Positions 47,230 to 57,991 of a DNA stretch of 64,000 nucleotides are shown here, one piece after another. The notes beneath the pieces were generated by a model. It was not told the DNA's origin. It did no database searches and worked only from the letters and a program-made list of their open reading frames with translations. Source of the stretch: Pachyseris speciosa (taxonomy: Eukaryota; Cnidaria; Anthozoa; Scleractinia; Pachyseridae); contig JAEMWC010000030.1 in NCBI GenBank assembly GCA_016490735.1, positions 430,001 to 494,000 on the forward strand. The letters are read 5' to 3'. The position numbers and the translations under genes are program-made. The stretch's first letter is position 1. Every line of letters starts with the position of its first letter.

Positions 47230-47504
47230 CCCCTCGTCTCTATTACCCCCCTCTAATAAGCCCCCCCCCCTTCCCATTTGGAAAATGAGATTTTGTAATT
47301 AGTCCCTCCTATTCCCTCTTGCAAAATCCACTTTGCAGCCCAGTTGGTTTGTTTTCAAACAAATATATACTCAAACACATACCTGCTACTCTGTATTAAA
47401 TGATAAAGTTTCACTGCAGTTGATTGAGTTTTGTACCAAAACTATTGTAAGTTAATTAATGAGGACTGAAATTAAATAAGCCCCCGGGGGGTTAATAGAG
47501 CTAG
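47230..47504. mobile_element. Inverted-repeat MITE with CTCTATTA-CCCCCC ends
   Basis: The left end CTCTATTACCCCCCTCTAAT and the complement of the right end GGGGGGTTAATAGAG match. The motif set resembles the pogo-like element at 23827. Target duplication unclear. Confidence 0.5.
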
Positions 47505-48072
47505 TTTACATTTTGTCCACTTCACCTCAAGCCTCGATTAGCTTAAGCTAACTGCGGGTTCCGTGAAATATTTCCTTTTTAGTTTACTTTAATATTGATT
47601 ACATGTAAACTTTTTCATGTGCAAGAAAGCTGTTGTTGTTGTTGTTATAGGAAGAAACAGCCTCACGTTATTATGTAAAACAGTTTGCTGTTATGATATG
47701 AGTTTACGAGGTTAAACTATGTTATTTCAAAGACCACACTGTGACTGCACCAAGTTTAAAGAGCCTACATTTCATTTTGATTGACAATTTGTTTTTCATT
47801 CAGTGACAAATTCCTAATTTCACACCAACTTTGCATATCACAGTTTTACTACCTGTTAATATGCAGGAGGAAAAAAATAAATACAAGATATATATATATT
47901 GCAGCATGTCTCAGCTGGCATCTTTTTGGTAATAACGAAGTGTCCCATGCATAAATCCATCTAAGGTTGAGATGAATTCCAGCTATTATTGATATACAAA
48001 AATATCGTCATTAAAAACAATACTTAGGATTCAAATCCACAAAAAGCAGTGCTACAGATCGACATCCAGGTC

Positions 48073-48296
48073 TGGTTGTTCAAACGCCGATTAACTTAAT
48101 CCAGGATTAGCGTTAACTTTGGTTGCAATTTTTAATTTTTGGATGAAAGTTTCTTTTACTGCTTTTTGCTTTTCAGGACTGATGTCCTCTAATCTGAAAT
48201 TTTGCAGAATATCAATGTTGAACAATGTTTGTGGATAGAGAAATAAATTTTAATTTTTAATCTTGGATTAGCGTTAATCGGCTTTTGAACAACCCA
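48073..48296. mobile_element. Small MITE with GGTTGTTCAAA ends
   Basis: Ends TGGTTGTTCAAACGCCGATT and the complement of AATCGGCTTTTGAACAACCCA are near-identical, followed inward by CTTAATCC/GATTAGCG motifs on both sides. The ends of the 5.2-kb inverted repeat at 17949-23142 (GGTTCCTGGAAAGCCGATTA) look related. Confidence 0.7.
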
Positions 48297-48691
48297 GCCT
48301 CTGTGATAACATTAACAGTATGTATCTGGCATCCATTCAAAGAACTTATTCATTTGCTAACTATTTTTGACATCATTCTTTTCACCAACAGCAGTCCAAC
48401 TTAACAGTTTTGTTAAATAAAATAGCATAACATCAAGTGTGAGAACAGAACACAGCAAATTGTCACTTTTGTTTCCACTGAAGCTGGTAGATATTCCCTA
48501 AAGTCCTGATACCCAGTCAATAAAAAGGAAAAAAAGAAATTGACATAAATGCTATCAGCCTCATTGTCTCTTGTTTCTTCCCCATTAGCTTGCACTGGTG
48601 TGGTACAAAGTAGGTGAAGAATAATATTATTGCAGCTGTGATAATAAAAATAATGAAATCTTGGTTATTCTTTTCTTTGTTCTTGTTCAAA

Positions 48692-48792
48692 TCAATGCTC
48701 TTCCTGGCATTCCTTGACAAATTTATCATACTCCTCCTGGGACAAAAGTTCTGGCTGTTCTGAATCACTGACATTGAGTTTTACAAGCCAAC
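48692..48792 (-). CDS. GCSH: Glycine cleavage system H protein, last exon
   Basis: After the acceptor CTTTTTATTTTTAG the exon reads (phase 1) GWLVKLNVSDSEQPELLSQE, then a short charged C-terminus and TGA at 48694-48692. The GWL-K-x2-S pattern and the LLS-EEY-KF C-terminus are typical of mitochondrial H protein. It joins the exon at 54553-54422 with correct phase (DEG|WLVK). H protein carries the lipoyl arm that shuttles the aminomethyl group between glycine decarboxylase (P), T and L proteins in the mitochondrial matrix. Confidence 0.9.
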
Positions 48793-49104
48793 CTAAAAAT
48801 AAAAAGATAAGGTAGCCTTTAGGGAGCGTATCAGATGACTTGCTATGCAATTGTTGAGAGCACACATCTTCAGAGTTTTCATAAAGGGCCAGGGACTGCA
48901 CATTTCCAATGAAAATTTGAGTTTGACCCCCAGCTACTGTAAACGTACTACTGGAAATGTGCCTATGTTTGTTTGTCCAACATCTTGAATAATATGTGAC
49001 ATGTGAATGCAATGCATAAAAGATGGTTTTGCCTAAGTTCCATTTGTTTTATAAATTATTATTGCTATACAATGGTTAAAATGAAGAACTTGGATAAGGA
49101 CTCC

Positions 49105-49210
49105 TTAACCCTTTCCTCCCTAAGAGTGGCTTTATAGATTTTACTCTGACTGTCTAATGCCAGATGATTTTACTTGTTGAGGGGAGAACCCTTAGGGGTT
49201 AAAGGTTTAA
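49105..49210. repeat. TTAACCCTTT short interspersed repeat, copy 1
   Basis: A unit of about 105 bases with symmetric ends (TTAACCCTTT... and ...GGTTTAA) and the internal AGATTTTACTCTG and GATTTTACTTGT motifs. It is a diverged relative of the two copies at 52355-52555. Confidence 0.7.
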
Positions 49211-49270
49211 AGACAGTGCTCAATTTTCCATTACTTACATAGAACATTTTATTGTATCACAATACACCAT

Positions 49271-49406
49271 TCAGTTCCTGGTGAGTTGCGGGTAGATCCA
49301 GTCCTTTGTGGGGGAAACGGTCAAAATTACAATTTCAAATTACATCCTAAATTGGCTGTTTGCCCCCATAAAGGACTGGATCTACCCACAATTCACCAGG
49401 AACTGA
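49271..49406. repeat. Long hairpin (inverted repeat)
   Basis: Arms TCAGTTCCTGGTGAGTTGCG... and its complement pair over about 53 bases (49271-49323 with 49354-49406) around a 30-base loop. It is possibly another palindromic MITE. It lies in the last intron of GCSH. Confidence 0.75.
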
Positions 49407-50204
49407 TCATTAGCAAAATGGTGCATACTGCAATATGCTATTTAAATATAGATGTACAATCATGTACTGTATTTGCAGATGACAAGAAATACAGCAATGC
49501 ACTGGTTAAGAGTTACAGTACCGCCTGAAAGTATTGACCCATCAGGACGAGGCCATACCTCGTCTTTGCCGCGGGTTGTGGCCGTGCATCCACCGCGGTA
49601 TGCAATTTTTTTCCCGCGTGAAAGCCGAGGTACAATTTTGCCACAGGAATGCCGCGGTAGAAAAGACGAGGCAATGCCGCCGGAAAGAACAAGAACGATT
49701 AATTGCAGATGTCAATAAAGCGGAAGGACTTTGTAAGTGCGAAGATTCATGGAGAAAAAAATTGCGTTGTGCGCTAATTGCGTATGGACTCATAATTTTT
49801 GAGCCAGCCTCCATACTGTGTAAAATCAGAAGTCTTCAAATATTATAAAGAAACCTACAGCTGTAAAATCAGAAGTCTTCAAATATTATAAAGAAACCTA
49901 CAGCTGTTTAGTACTGTTTAATCCAACGCTAGAAAAAGCGCTGCCTTGTTGTTTGAACTGTCGCACTGACAATTTTATGGCGTCAAAACAAACAAAGTTT
50001 GCCGGGCAAACACGTTCGCATTTTCGGTTAATTAAAGTCATCGGTTTGGAAAAAGCTCATACGTTCGAACTCAAAGTTTATTTGTCTGATACTGAAAAAG
50101 CTTTTGATCAATGCACTATTAGGTTAATCAATTTTGAAGTATTGAAAGGCGAGTAACTGGAAGTGATGCGAAAGGCAGCCGCAATTTATCTGAATAGCGT
50201 AATG

Positions 50205-50401
50205 AGTCATATATATATGTAAATATCTTCGAAGCCATGAAAGCCGTAGAACAATATACTAAAGGAACCATGCAAACACAGTTTGCCACTCAGCTTTCGA
50301 CACACATCTCTGTTGAAAGAAAAACTTTTTGCCCCGAGTCGGAATCGAACCGACGTTCCCCAGTTACCAGTCGGGCGTGATAACCACTACACTACCGGAG
50401 C
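50205..50401 (-). mobile_element. tRNA-headed SINE-like unit, copy 1
   Basis: Read on the minus strand, an intact tRNA-like head (50401-50330) is followed by a roughly 120-base body ending in a (TA)n tract near 50205-50218. The body recurs at 50528-50680 with a truncated head. The arrangement is that of a tRNA-derived SINE rather than an isolated tRNA gene. Confidence 0.6.
50330..50401 (-). tRNA. tRNA-like cloverleaf, anticodon GGT (Thr)
   Basis: The 72-base sequence starting GCTCCGGTAGTGTAGTGGTT folds as a cloverleaf: a 7-bp acceptor stem with two G-T pairs, a short D stem, a T arm GTCGG-TTCGATT-CCGAC with a perfect B-box, and an anticodon loop CTGGTAA with anticodon GGT. The anticodon stem has an A-C mismatch and a G-T pair. 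GGT is rarely used in eukaryotes, which decode ACC with AGT, so this is more likely a SINE head or pseudogene than a working tRNA. Confidence 0.35.
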
Positions 50402-50527
50402 AACCACGCTGGCAATGCGGCCACTTTAGAAAGTGAGTAGTATCGCACGTCGGCCATTCCTCGGAACATTTTTCTTTGAGACTTTTTGTGTGTTTCCTGG
50501 CTTCTAAATTCCCTGGACGGGAATTAG

Positions 50528-50690
50528 AAATATATATATGTAAATACCTTCGAAGCCATGAAAGCCGTAGAACAATATACTAAAGGAACCATGCAAACAC
50601 AGTTTGCCACTCAGCTTTCGACACACATCTCTGTTGAAAGAAAAACTTTTTGCTCCGAGTCGGAATTGAACCGACGTTCCCCAGTTACCG
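50528..50690 (-). mobile_element. tRNA-headed SINE-like unit, copy 2 (truncated)
   Basis: This is nearly identical to the body of the unit at 50205-50330, but the tRNA-like part breaks off inside the anticodon arm (about 50690) and runs into a partial repeat of GATGTTCCCCAGTT. The spacing suggests a local duplication inside the mariner-like element. Confidence 0.65.
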
Positions 50691-52354
50691 ATGTTCCCCA
50701 GTTCCTTTAGTATATCGTATTGAGTCGCCATATGAGAAATTCAGACAGCCATTATAGGAATCCTTGTATGTGCATAGACCCTTCATAGTTTCCTTGTAAA
50801 ATTTTTCGCTTTCATTCGGTATGTCTGTTTATTAAAAGATCTTAAAGGTTTTGATGCATTTGAATGCAAAGGTATCAAATGATCCTGTACAGGTGTGATT
50901 GATCAAGCGTAACAACGCGAGAAGAATGGTAACCGTCTCCCGTGATTTGCACCTCTGACAATTTTCAAGGTTAAAAAATTTTGAATCTCCGACAGCCTCT
51001 TGAAAATTATAGCTCATTTACTTTGTCGTCATTCTGAGCTGCTGCACTTCAAGAAAATGATTTGGAACAACTTCAAACTAACAAAATGCGCGTTGCGTTA
51101 CCATATGCAAATGAGTGGATGTTCTGTTTCGTGGTATGCAAATATTTGGTGTCCGCTAGCCCCTTATCGAGACAAACAGGTCGTGGTTTCACCATCCTTT
51201 AATAAAGTGATCTATAGCCGTTTTAAAATATAAACTCCTTACGTACAATTGCTTATTTATTTTCTACGAAATTCCAATGATTTTCTGTTCGTTAGTATTA
51301 TTTTACCTGGTTATTTAATGTATTCCCAAGTGGTTAACCGCTTTTGTTTTGCCGCTCCGCCATTCGGAACTACAGTGTGGCAGTTAGAAAGTTCTTCTGT
51401 TCACTCTCCGTCCATCTTTGAACTTCTACACATGTATTAAAAAGCTGATAGATCTATGTGTAGCGACCATGCATGACTGTCCTTAATCCTGTTCAAGGTA
51501 GGTAGTTTAAGATTCCCTGTCGAAACTTGTTTCAGTTATAACATTCTTTGGTGCGATTTTAATCATTATGTGACATATCCAAAACACAAAGAAAATAAAA
51601 GTCTATTCAAACTTGACCGCGGTATTTCATTACCTCGGTTTTACCTCGGTTAGTTTTACCGTAGGCAACGTTGGAGCCTGACCGTAAAAATTCCTCGGTA
51701 AAAAAGTGGCCTGCTGTGGGAATACTGAGGGAAAGTCGCAAGGAGGTCACGCGGCAATGACGTGGTAAAGGGGTCAATACTTCAGGCGGTACTATACAAG
51801 ACAATAACTTCCAAAGATGGAAACCAACTGCACTGCATTCCTGGCAATTGAAGGGCTTCATGGAAAAACGACAGAAGTGACAAGTTGACCCAAGAATTCA
51901 AATTTCCCTAAAGCCCCTCTATTTTAGCCTACAGACTGGTTATTGCCTTTTAAATGTAGGTCTGTATTAAATTTTATTTTGTGGCTGAAGACCTGAAATC
52001 AATGAATTCATGTGATAAAGCAGGTGGCACAGTGGTACACTTCCAATGGGATCTACAAGTGCCAAGTTTGAGCCACAGACTTAACAGCTTATTAGTATGA
52101 TTAAATTCCAATTAAATTAATATAAAGTTTACGAACATTATTGATCAGTTGAGTGAGTAAGTGAGTGAGCAACTGACCACTTTCACCCCTTTGAACACTG
52201 TAACTCATTCAATGCCTTCAAACCTCATATTAAGTTTAGAACTATCTTTGACATGATAACTGGTGTGCATGTCAGATAAGAGTGTATTTGAAGACAATTG
52301 AATTTAGAGGTTATGCGCTTTTTCCACCATGTTTCACGAAATCAAGCATCTCAC

Positions 52355-52457
52355 TTAACCCTTTTTACTCCCAAGAGTGACTTTATTGATTTTACTCTGT
52401 CTAACGTCAGACGATTTTACTTGTCAAAGGGAGACCCCCTGGGAGTGAAAGGGTTAA
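52355..52457. repeat. TTAACCCTTT short interspersed repeat, copy 2
   Basis: A complete copy with ends TTAACCCTTTTTACTCCCAA and the complement (GGGAGTGAAAGGGTTAA). Confidence 0.85.
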
Positions 52458-52470
52458 AAAACTATCTCCC

Positions 52471-52555
52471 TTAACCCTTTCACTCCCAAGAGTGACTCTA
52501 TAGATTTTACTCTGTCCAACGCCAGACGATTTTACTTGTCAAAGGGAGACCCCTA
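52471..52555. repeat. TTAACCCTTT short interspersed repeat, copy 3 (truncated)
   Basis: Head-to-tail with copy 2 after 13 bases. It has the left two-thirds and stops at GGGAGACCCCTAA. Confidence 0.8.
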
Positions 52556-53240
52556 ACACTGCATCCATACAACTGAGGGTTGTGTTTGATAAATAATTCT
52601 TTTGGTTCACTTTTCATCTGTTTCCTTTTAAAAGGGACTATTTTCTATCATCATAACATGTCACAACAAGAGGCTACAATTAGCCTAAACCCGGGCTTGT
52701 AAAAAACAGTATTGTATCCCTAACTTAGTGCTAAACAAAAGAATAGAGGGAAGTCTGTCTTTCTTACATCGGACGCATTGTGTTTAGCTTGTGTTGGAGT
52801 CTATTTCTTTAGACCCCTATCAACATTTATTCCTCTAAAATACAGCTCAACCATTGAGAACAGTAATTATAACACTTGTAAAAAATATTTCTAAAAGAAC
52901 AAGAAAAAGAGAAACAGAAAAATAAAGCCCGTGATATATACCACTAAAAAAGCTAAAAGACATCAAACCCGGGTTAGCTGTGTCACAGGCAAGAACAGTG
53001 ACCTTTAGGCCACAGAGGTTTATCCTTTTGCAAGGTGATAAAAATAGTGTATTGATTCCAAAAAAAAAACTAAGCACACTTGTTTTCGCTTCGATGGATA
53101 ATTGTTTGAGAAAGGAAACGCTTATCGAACGATGTAGGATTTTTTCGCATAAACGTTAATGGAGTACGTCTCGGTGAAATGTGAGTAGAAAATTAATTAG
53201 CAGAGTGAAACTGTTTACAAACACTTCTCCTTTGTCGTCT

Positions 53241-53700
53241 CATGTTATTATAATCGGCTCCGAAGCACAAGACCTAGAAAACTCAGACCCACCCCCCAAA
53301 CTGTAAAAACTCAAACCCCTCATAAACGGCGATAATTCATTTTGCCCACGTTTATTTCACTTTGAAAATTTGTATAGTTGTGAGGGGGTCTGAGTTTTCC
53401 AGTTTGGGGGAGGGGGGTGGGGGGGGGGGGGGTCTGAGTATTCTAGGTCTCGTGCTCCGGAGCCGATTATAATAACGTGAAGTGTTTGTTATCTGCGATA
53501 AATAGACGGTGTAACATTTCAGCGCACTGAACGGCGATAATTTATTTTGTCCACGTTTATTTGACTTTGAAAATTTGTATAGTTTTGAGGGGGTCTGAGT
53601 TTTCCAGACTTGGGGGGGGGGTGGCGGGGGGGGGGGCTGAGTTTTCTAGGTCTGAGGTCTGAGTTTTCTAGGTCTGAGTTCTCCAGATACCCGATACGGG
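53241..53700. repeat. Palindromic element with G-runs, plus partial duplicate
   Basis: Left arm TTATTATAATCGGCTCCG... (53243 on) and right arm ...CGGAGCCGATTATAATAA (to about 53476) are inverted. Both arms include AGACCTAGAAAACTCAGACC and its complement. The right arm holds G-runs at 53405-53432. A partial second copy of the inner half follows at 53528-53690 with another G-run (53611-53637). Confidence 0.75.
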
Positions 53701-53736
53701 GAACACGGCGGCAATCCATCTGGAGTTAAATTTTGG

Positions 53737-54216
53737 TCATGTTAAAAGCTTTCTTCTCGCTGTTGAACTTGCAAACATTCGTATAGACACTTCTCTTAAC
53801 ATATTAGTTGTTCAGACTTCAAAGACACAAGGTGAATCGACGTTTTCCAATACGTGACAACAGGCATCATTCTTGCTGTTGATATGAGATTTACACTTCC
53901 GAATCACTCGGCCAGGAAAGGTCAAACTCCCTTTGTCTGTAGTCTCTAATTTTTGGCGCTCCCCTCGCGTCGCGTCTCCTCGCAACTTCGCGCGCGCACG
54001 TGGCCCCAAAATCCGTCGCCAAAATAAGAGACTACTCGCAATCTCCTGAAGCAGTCCATCTGCCATTAAGTTAACTCATGTTAAAAGCTTTCTTCTCGCC
54101 GTTGAACTTGCAAACATTCGCATAGACACTTCTCTTAACATATTGTTTGTTCAGACTTCAAAAGCCACAAGATGAATCGACATTTTCCCGTACGTGACAA
54201 CACGCATCACTGTTGT
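53737..54216. repeat. Direct repeat pair around a GC-rich segment
   Basis: 53737-53880 and 54078-54216 share about 140 bases at high identity (GTTAAAAGCTTTCTTCTCGC, CATTCGYATAGACACTTCTC). A diverged third copy is at 43366-43470. Between them lies a GC-rich stretch whose minus strand can encode MADGLLQEIASSLLFWRRIL (54066-53812). That frame has no recognised domain and runs into repeat, so I do not call it a gene. Confidence 0.65.
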
Positions 54217-54421
54217 TAAAAATAGTTAGCGCTTGCGCAGAAACGCCGGAAGTGCCATTTGTGGATGATACTCGACGACGAAAAAGAATAATCGTCGGTA
54301 GTTTAAGACCCGGGCGCCGCGCGAGACGCGCGCAGCCCGGGTAATAAAGCAATTATTGAAAAAAACAAACAAAGTAAATTTTAAAAAGATGATCATTTCA
54401 TTTGCCCAGGTACTCACTCAC

Positions 54422-54553
54422 CTTCATCATAAGGAGATTCGTTTACTAGTTCAGGTGATTCCTCTAGTTTAAGATTAACTTCAATAACTACCCCTGAGGC
54501 TGGTGAGAAGACATCAGCTGCAGCTTTGACACTTTCCAATACGCACAACTCAT
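54422..54553 (-). CDS. GCSH: Glycine cleavage system H protein, lipoyl exon
   Basis: Between an ATTTGTAG acceptor and a GTGAGTGAG donor (phase 1 both sides) the exon reads [20 protein letters not shown], then [20 protein letters not shown] and YDEG. ESVKAA holds the lysine that receives lipoate in H protein, and the SPxSGxVxExN and NPxLVN-like segments are family hallmarks. Confidence 0.95.
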
Positions 54554-54870
54554 CTACAAATGTAACAGCACAAATTTAATATTATGACATGCATACTGCA
54601 AATTTAATTTTTGGCATAAAATTTTGAAATGCAACCAGAATCATTGATTTTAAGCATGTATTCCATCATTGTGTTTGATCACAGTAATGAAACTGGGACA
54701 AAGGAAACAAAAATTCTACCTAGGTCTTGACTTCTAGCTACCTGCAGAAAGCCTGAACGCGACTCATTTACACACAGAACTGACACCATAACAAAATTGA
54801 AGGGCTCGTCCATGCAAAAGGGCATAATAACTGATAATATATGACCTTAAAATCTCCAATTTCCCTAAAA

Positions 54871-55120
54871 TAGTCCAGTTTCGAGTTCGCAATGACTGCT
54901 GAATAAAAGTACTGAAAACACATTTGCACAGGGTCAGCCTCAACCTAAAGTAAAGTATTCACAAATTCCAGCAAGAAGATGACCTGTTTACAGCTCTGTC
55001 TATTGTTTAATTTTCAAATTTGTGTCACCTTCTCGCTGGTATTTGTGAATATTTTACTTTAGGTCGAGGCTACCCCTGTGCAAATGCATTCTCAGTGCTT
55101 TTATTCGGTGAACTGGACTA
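54871..55120. mobile_element. Palindromic MITE, copy 2
   Basis: Same family as 41731-42000: ends TAGTCCAGTTTCGAGTTCGC and ...GAACTGGACTA, with a shared interior (GATGACCTGTTTACAGCTCT). It abuts the left end of the 55124-57365 element with only three bases between. Confidence 0.8.
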
Positions 55121-55123
55121 TTT

Positions 55124-57365
55124 GTGACCTTCAATGGGAAAACGTACACTAACGCTTAGCCGTTTAAACGGCCCAAGCCGTTTGTAATCCATTCGTTTGT
55201 CGTTTAAACGCCGCGAGAAAGCGTTTGAGGCGTTCATTTTACCGTTTGAACGGCAAGCACTATCCGTTGAGTTAAAATATTCCTCCGTTTAGTTAATATA
55301 TTCACCCGTTTAACTAGTTCGCATCGATCGAAATCGTTTTCATGTCCGTTTAAACGTCAAAAGAAACGTAGCGTTTGAAACCGTTGAAATGCTGGGTCAC
55401 GATGGTCCATCCAAATCGCTATCCTTGTAGTCGTCCTGGTACGTTTAAGTGAATCGAAAGTGAACCAGATCAGTGCTTCAATCGGAAGTTGTGAGATTAT
55501 TATGCTGGCACAGTGTACCGGTAACCATAGATCGCTTCCAGTCAAGCCAATATTATTTTGCAACGAATGATAATTGTAGTAAAAAACAACACTCTTAACT
55601 GTTAATTATAAAGAAGACATAGTGTCCATATAACGTGCCTGAGGAGAGCGCAGTGATTGAAGGCTGCAATCTTCGACAATACAGCGTCAATCAACATTGG
55701 ATGGTCACTGGATGGTGTCAGTTCGATGGTGTTCGCGAATTAGGAGCATGTTCTGCATGTACGCTATTGCTAGCGTCTTGAAGTCTTGTCATAGTGAGCC
55801 TCAATATTCAATGCTTTCAGACATCTTCTAAGTGCACAACAACTTATAAAACTATTTATAAATAAAGTCCTGCACCTGAAAAGGAAACAGTGCTACTGTT
55901 GATTGATCTTTGCATTTGACAAACATCACATGACAATTCACGTCATGTGTGAACAGTCAACCAGGCGCGGAGGGAATTAATAACCGTAGGGAATGATCAC
56001 AGGGAATATTTGCACGAAGGGAACAATAAAAAAAATAGATAAATTGATAAACGTTCGATGGGAACACTAGAAAAACTCCAAGGAAACATCCGAAGTGAAA
56101 TACGTGTATAATTTGGATAGAAACGTCGACGAGATGATCTTCACTCTTCGGCCAAAAATAGCACAAAGATAACATTGAATTACAAATAGACTTGACAGAA
56201 AACGCGCGTCAGAACAGAAAATTTGCATACCATAACGAATTACACACATTTGTATCTCTAGTTTGGAGGAGTTACATTGTAAAATTTATTCCTATGAACA
56301 GTCGAAGAAAACCCTGTTTCAACGAAATAAAGTTACGATAAAGTTAAGAGTGAACATTAATCGGTAACGGCCACATGTATTGACACCTACAAGTATCGAA
56401 TTTCATGTTAAAATTATGCGTGTCTGACAAAAACATGCAACGCTCAGATAAACTTTAGAGGTCGGAAAACTCTTTCGAAACTCGCAGGAACCAGAGATAT
56501 CACTGTAACATGAATAAAACAGTTTTGAATTGAATTCACCGTTTCATTTGCCAGACTTCATGTCACCGGTTTGTGCCATGCAAAAGCCACAGAGAGAAAG
56601 AGAAAAAAACATCGAGTTCTCTTTAGTGTACATCGAGTTTCGTTCATCAGAAAATGTAGGGCGTTGGAAATGATAAAAGGTTTAGAATATCGGCCAGCCA
56701 CTTTCTGATATTATGTGGGAATGCATGCCAGGCCGCATGTTCGTAAAGATTACATGTCAATCGGCTGTTCAAAATATGATCTGCTTCTTCTCGCAAATAC
56801 CGTTAAGCAAATACCGTTAAGCACGCGTATCATGCCGGAGCAGAGGTCGGGAGGATATGAAAGTGAGTCAATGAAGTTAATCACAATGCTTTGTTCACCA
56901 GCGTTTAGCATTTGTGCTCGTGCGTTTGTTACTAATCTTTGTTCGTCCGCTTAAGCATTGATTAAGCATTGCAAGTGCGAGAGAAGGCAAAGAAGATTGT
57001 ATTTTGCCGGAGAAGAGGTCGAGACGATTTGAACTGATTCCATAAAAAATCACAACGCTTTGTTTGCCCGTTCAGCGCTTGCGCTCATCCGCTCATTATT
57101 ATGTTCGTCAGTGTTCATGCTTGCCATTTGTAAAATTTTTATTTTATTCACCCACGTTTAAACGCTTATCTTTGCCCGTTCATTTAATTTATTCCCACGT
57201 TTAAACACTTACCCTTTCCCGTTTGTTTAATTTATTCACCCGTTTAAACGGCAATGAAAAGCGTTCAAACGCTGTTCAAAAGCGTTTGTCTGCCATTCGT
57301 TATTCGTTTATTTTTGCCCGTTTGAACGGCTAAGCGTTAGTGTACATTTTCCCATGGAAGGTCAC
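55124..57365. mobile_element. DNA element with CGTTTAAACG subterminal arrays
   Basis: Ends GTGACCTTCAATGGGAAAAC and the complement of its right end pair over about 45 bases through CGTACACTAACGCTTAGCCG. Inside each end lie many copies of CCGTTTAAACGG-like palindromes, the pattern of transposase-binding repeats. About 1.5 kb of unrelated interior shows no transposase. An element with the same outer end but different subterminal repeats is at 60446-60715. I cannot assign it to a superfamily. Confidence 0.8.
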
Positions 57366-57991
57366 ATTTGTTCTCCTTTGGACTACAGGCTGGTTACCAT
57401 GTCAGAAATGTAGGCCTGCAGTTATTTTGAGATTTGAAGGCCTGAATTTGGAAACTTAGTGCAAGACTTTAGCCTGACCCTGAAGCAAGTGAAGTGATGC
57501 ATTTATCTTTTGAAAGCCCACAGGTAGCCCAAGCCTTATGATTTGTGTTGACCTTTGTAATGTAAAGATCACTGCATGCCACATTGTGGTTCAGGTCGCA
57601 GTCCCCTACCTTGGGAAGGTATATACATAGAGAGAAGCCGTTGGAACAGAAACGCCACCAAATCACTTCAAATCGACCTTGAAACCAGACAGGACACAAG
57701 GAACTTCAAAGGAGTTCACGTTAGAAAATTTTATTGAAAAATAGTTCCTAATTTTGCCTTTAAATTTGATACATTTTCCCCCACACAAACCCTTGTAATT
57801 TCGCCATTACACAAAGGTCATGTTGATGGTCATATTATGCGACATGTACAGGTCTTTACGCTACAAACGTCAACACAAAACGTAGAGCTTGGGCTAGACC
57901 TGTGGAAAGCCCATGTACCAGATCCATTTTATCTCTGTTTCTTGAATTCTTAGCAAAAGTTGTAAACTAATTCATGGATTTCTAGCCTTAA

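Larger units (their letters stand above)
49516..51794. mobile_element. TA-flanked mariner-like element, non-autonomous
   Basis: The left end CAGTACCGCCTGAAAGTATT and the complement of the right end (TAGTACCGCCTGAAGTATTG) match apart from the first base and one indel. TA flanks both sides (49514-49515, 51795-51796). CAGT-type ends with TA target sites indicate Tc1/mariner. The 2.28-kb interior includes a duplicated SINE-like unit but no transposase with a DDE pattern. A 67-codon frame at 49953-50156 has no recognised domain. Confidence 0.75.

Noticed and set aside
53812..54066. 84-codon minus-strand ORF starting MADGLLQEIA
   Set aside because: It has an attractive start but runs into a dispersed repeat at its 3' end, and no domain or donor site was recognised; kept only as a note in the repeat entry.
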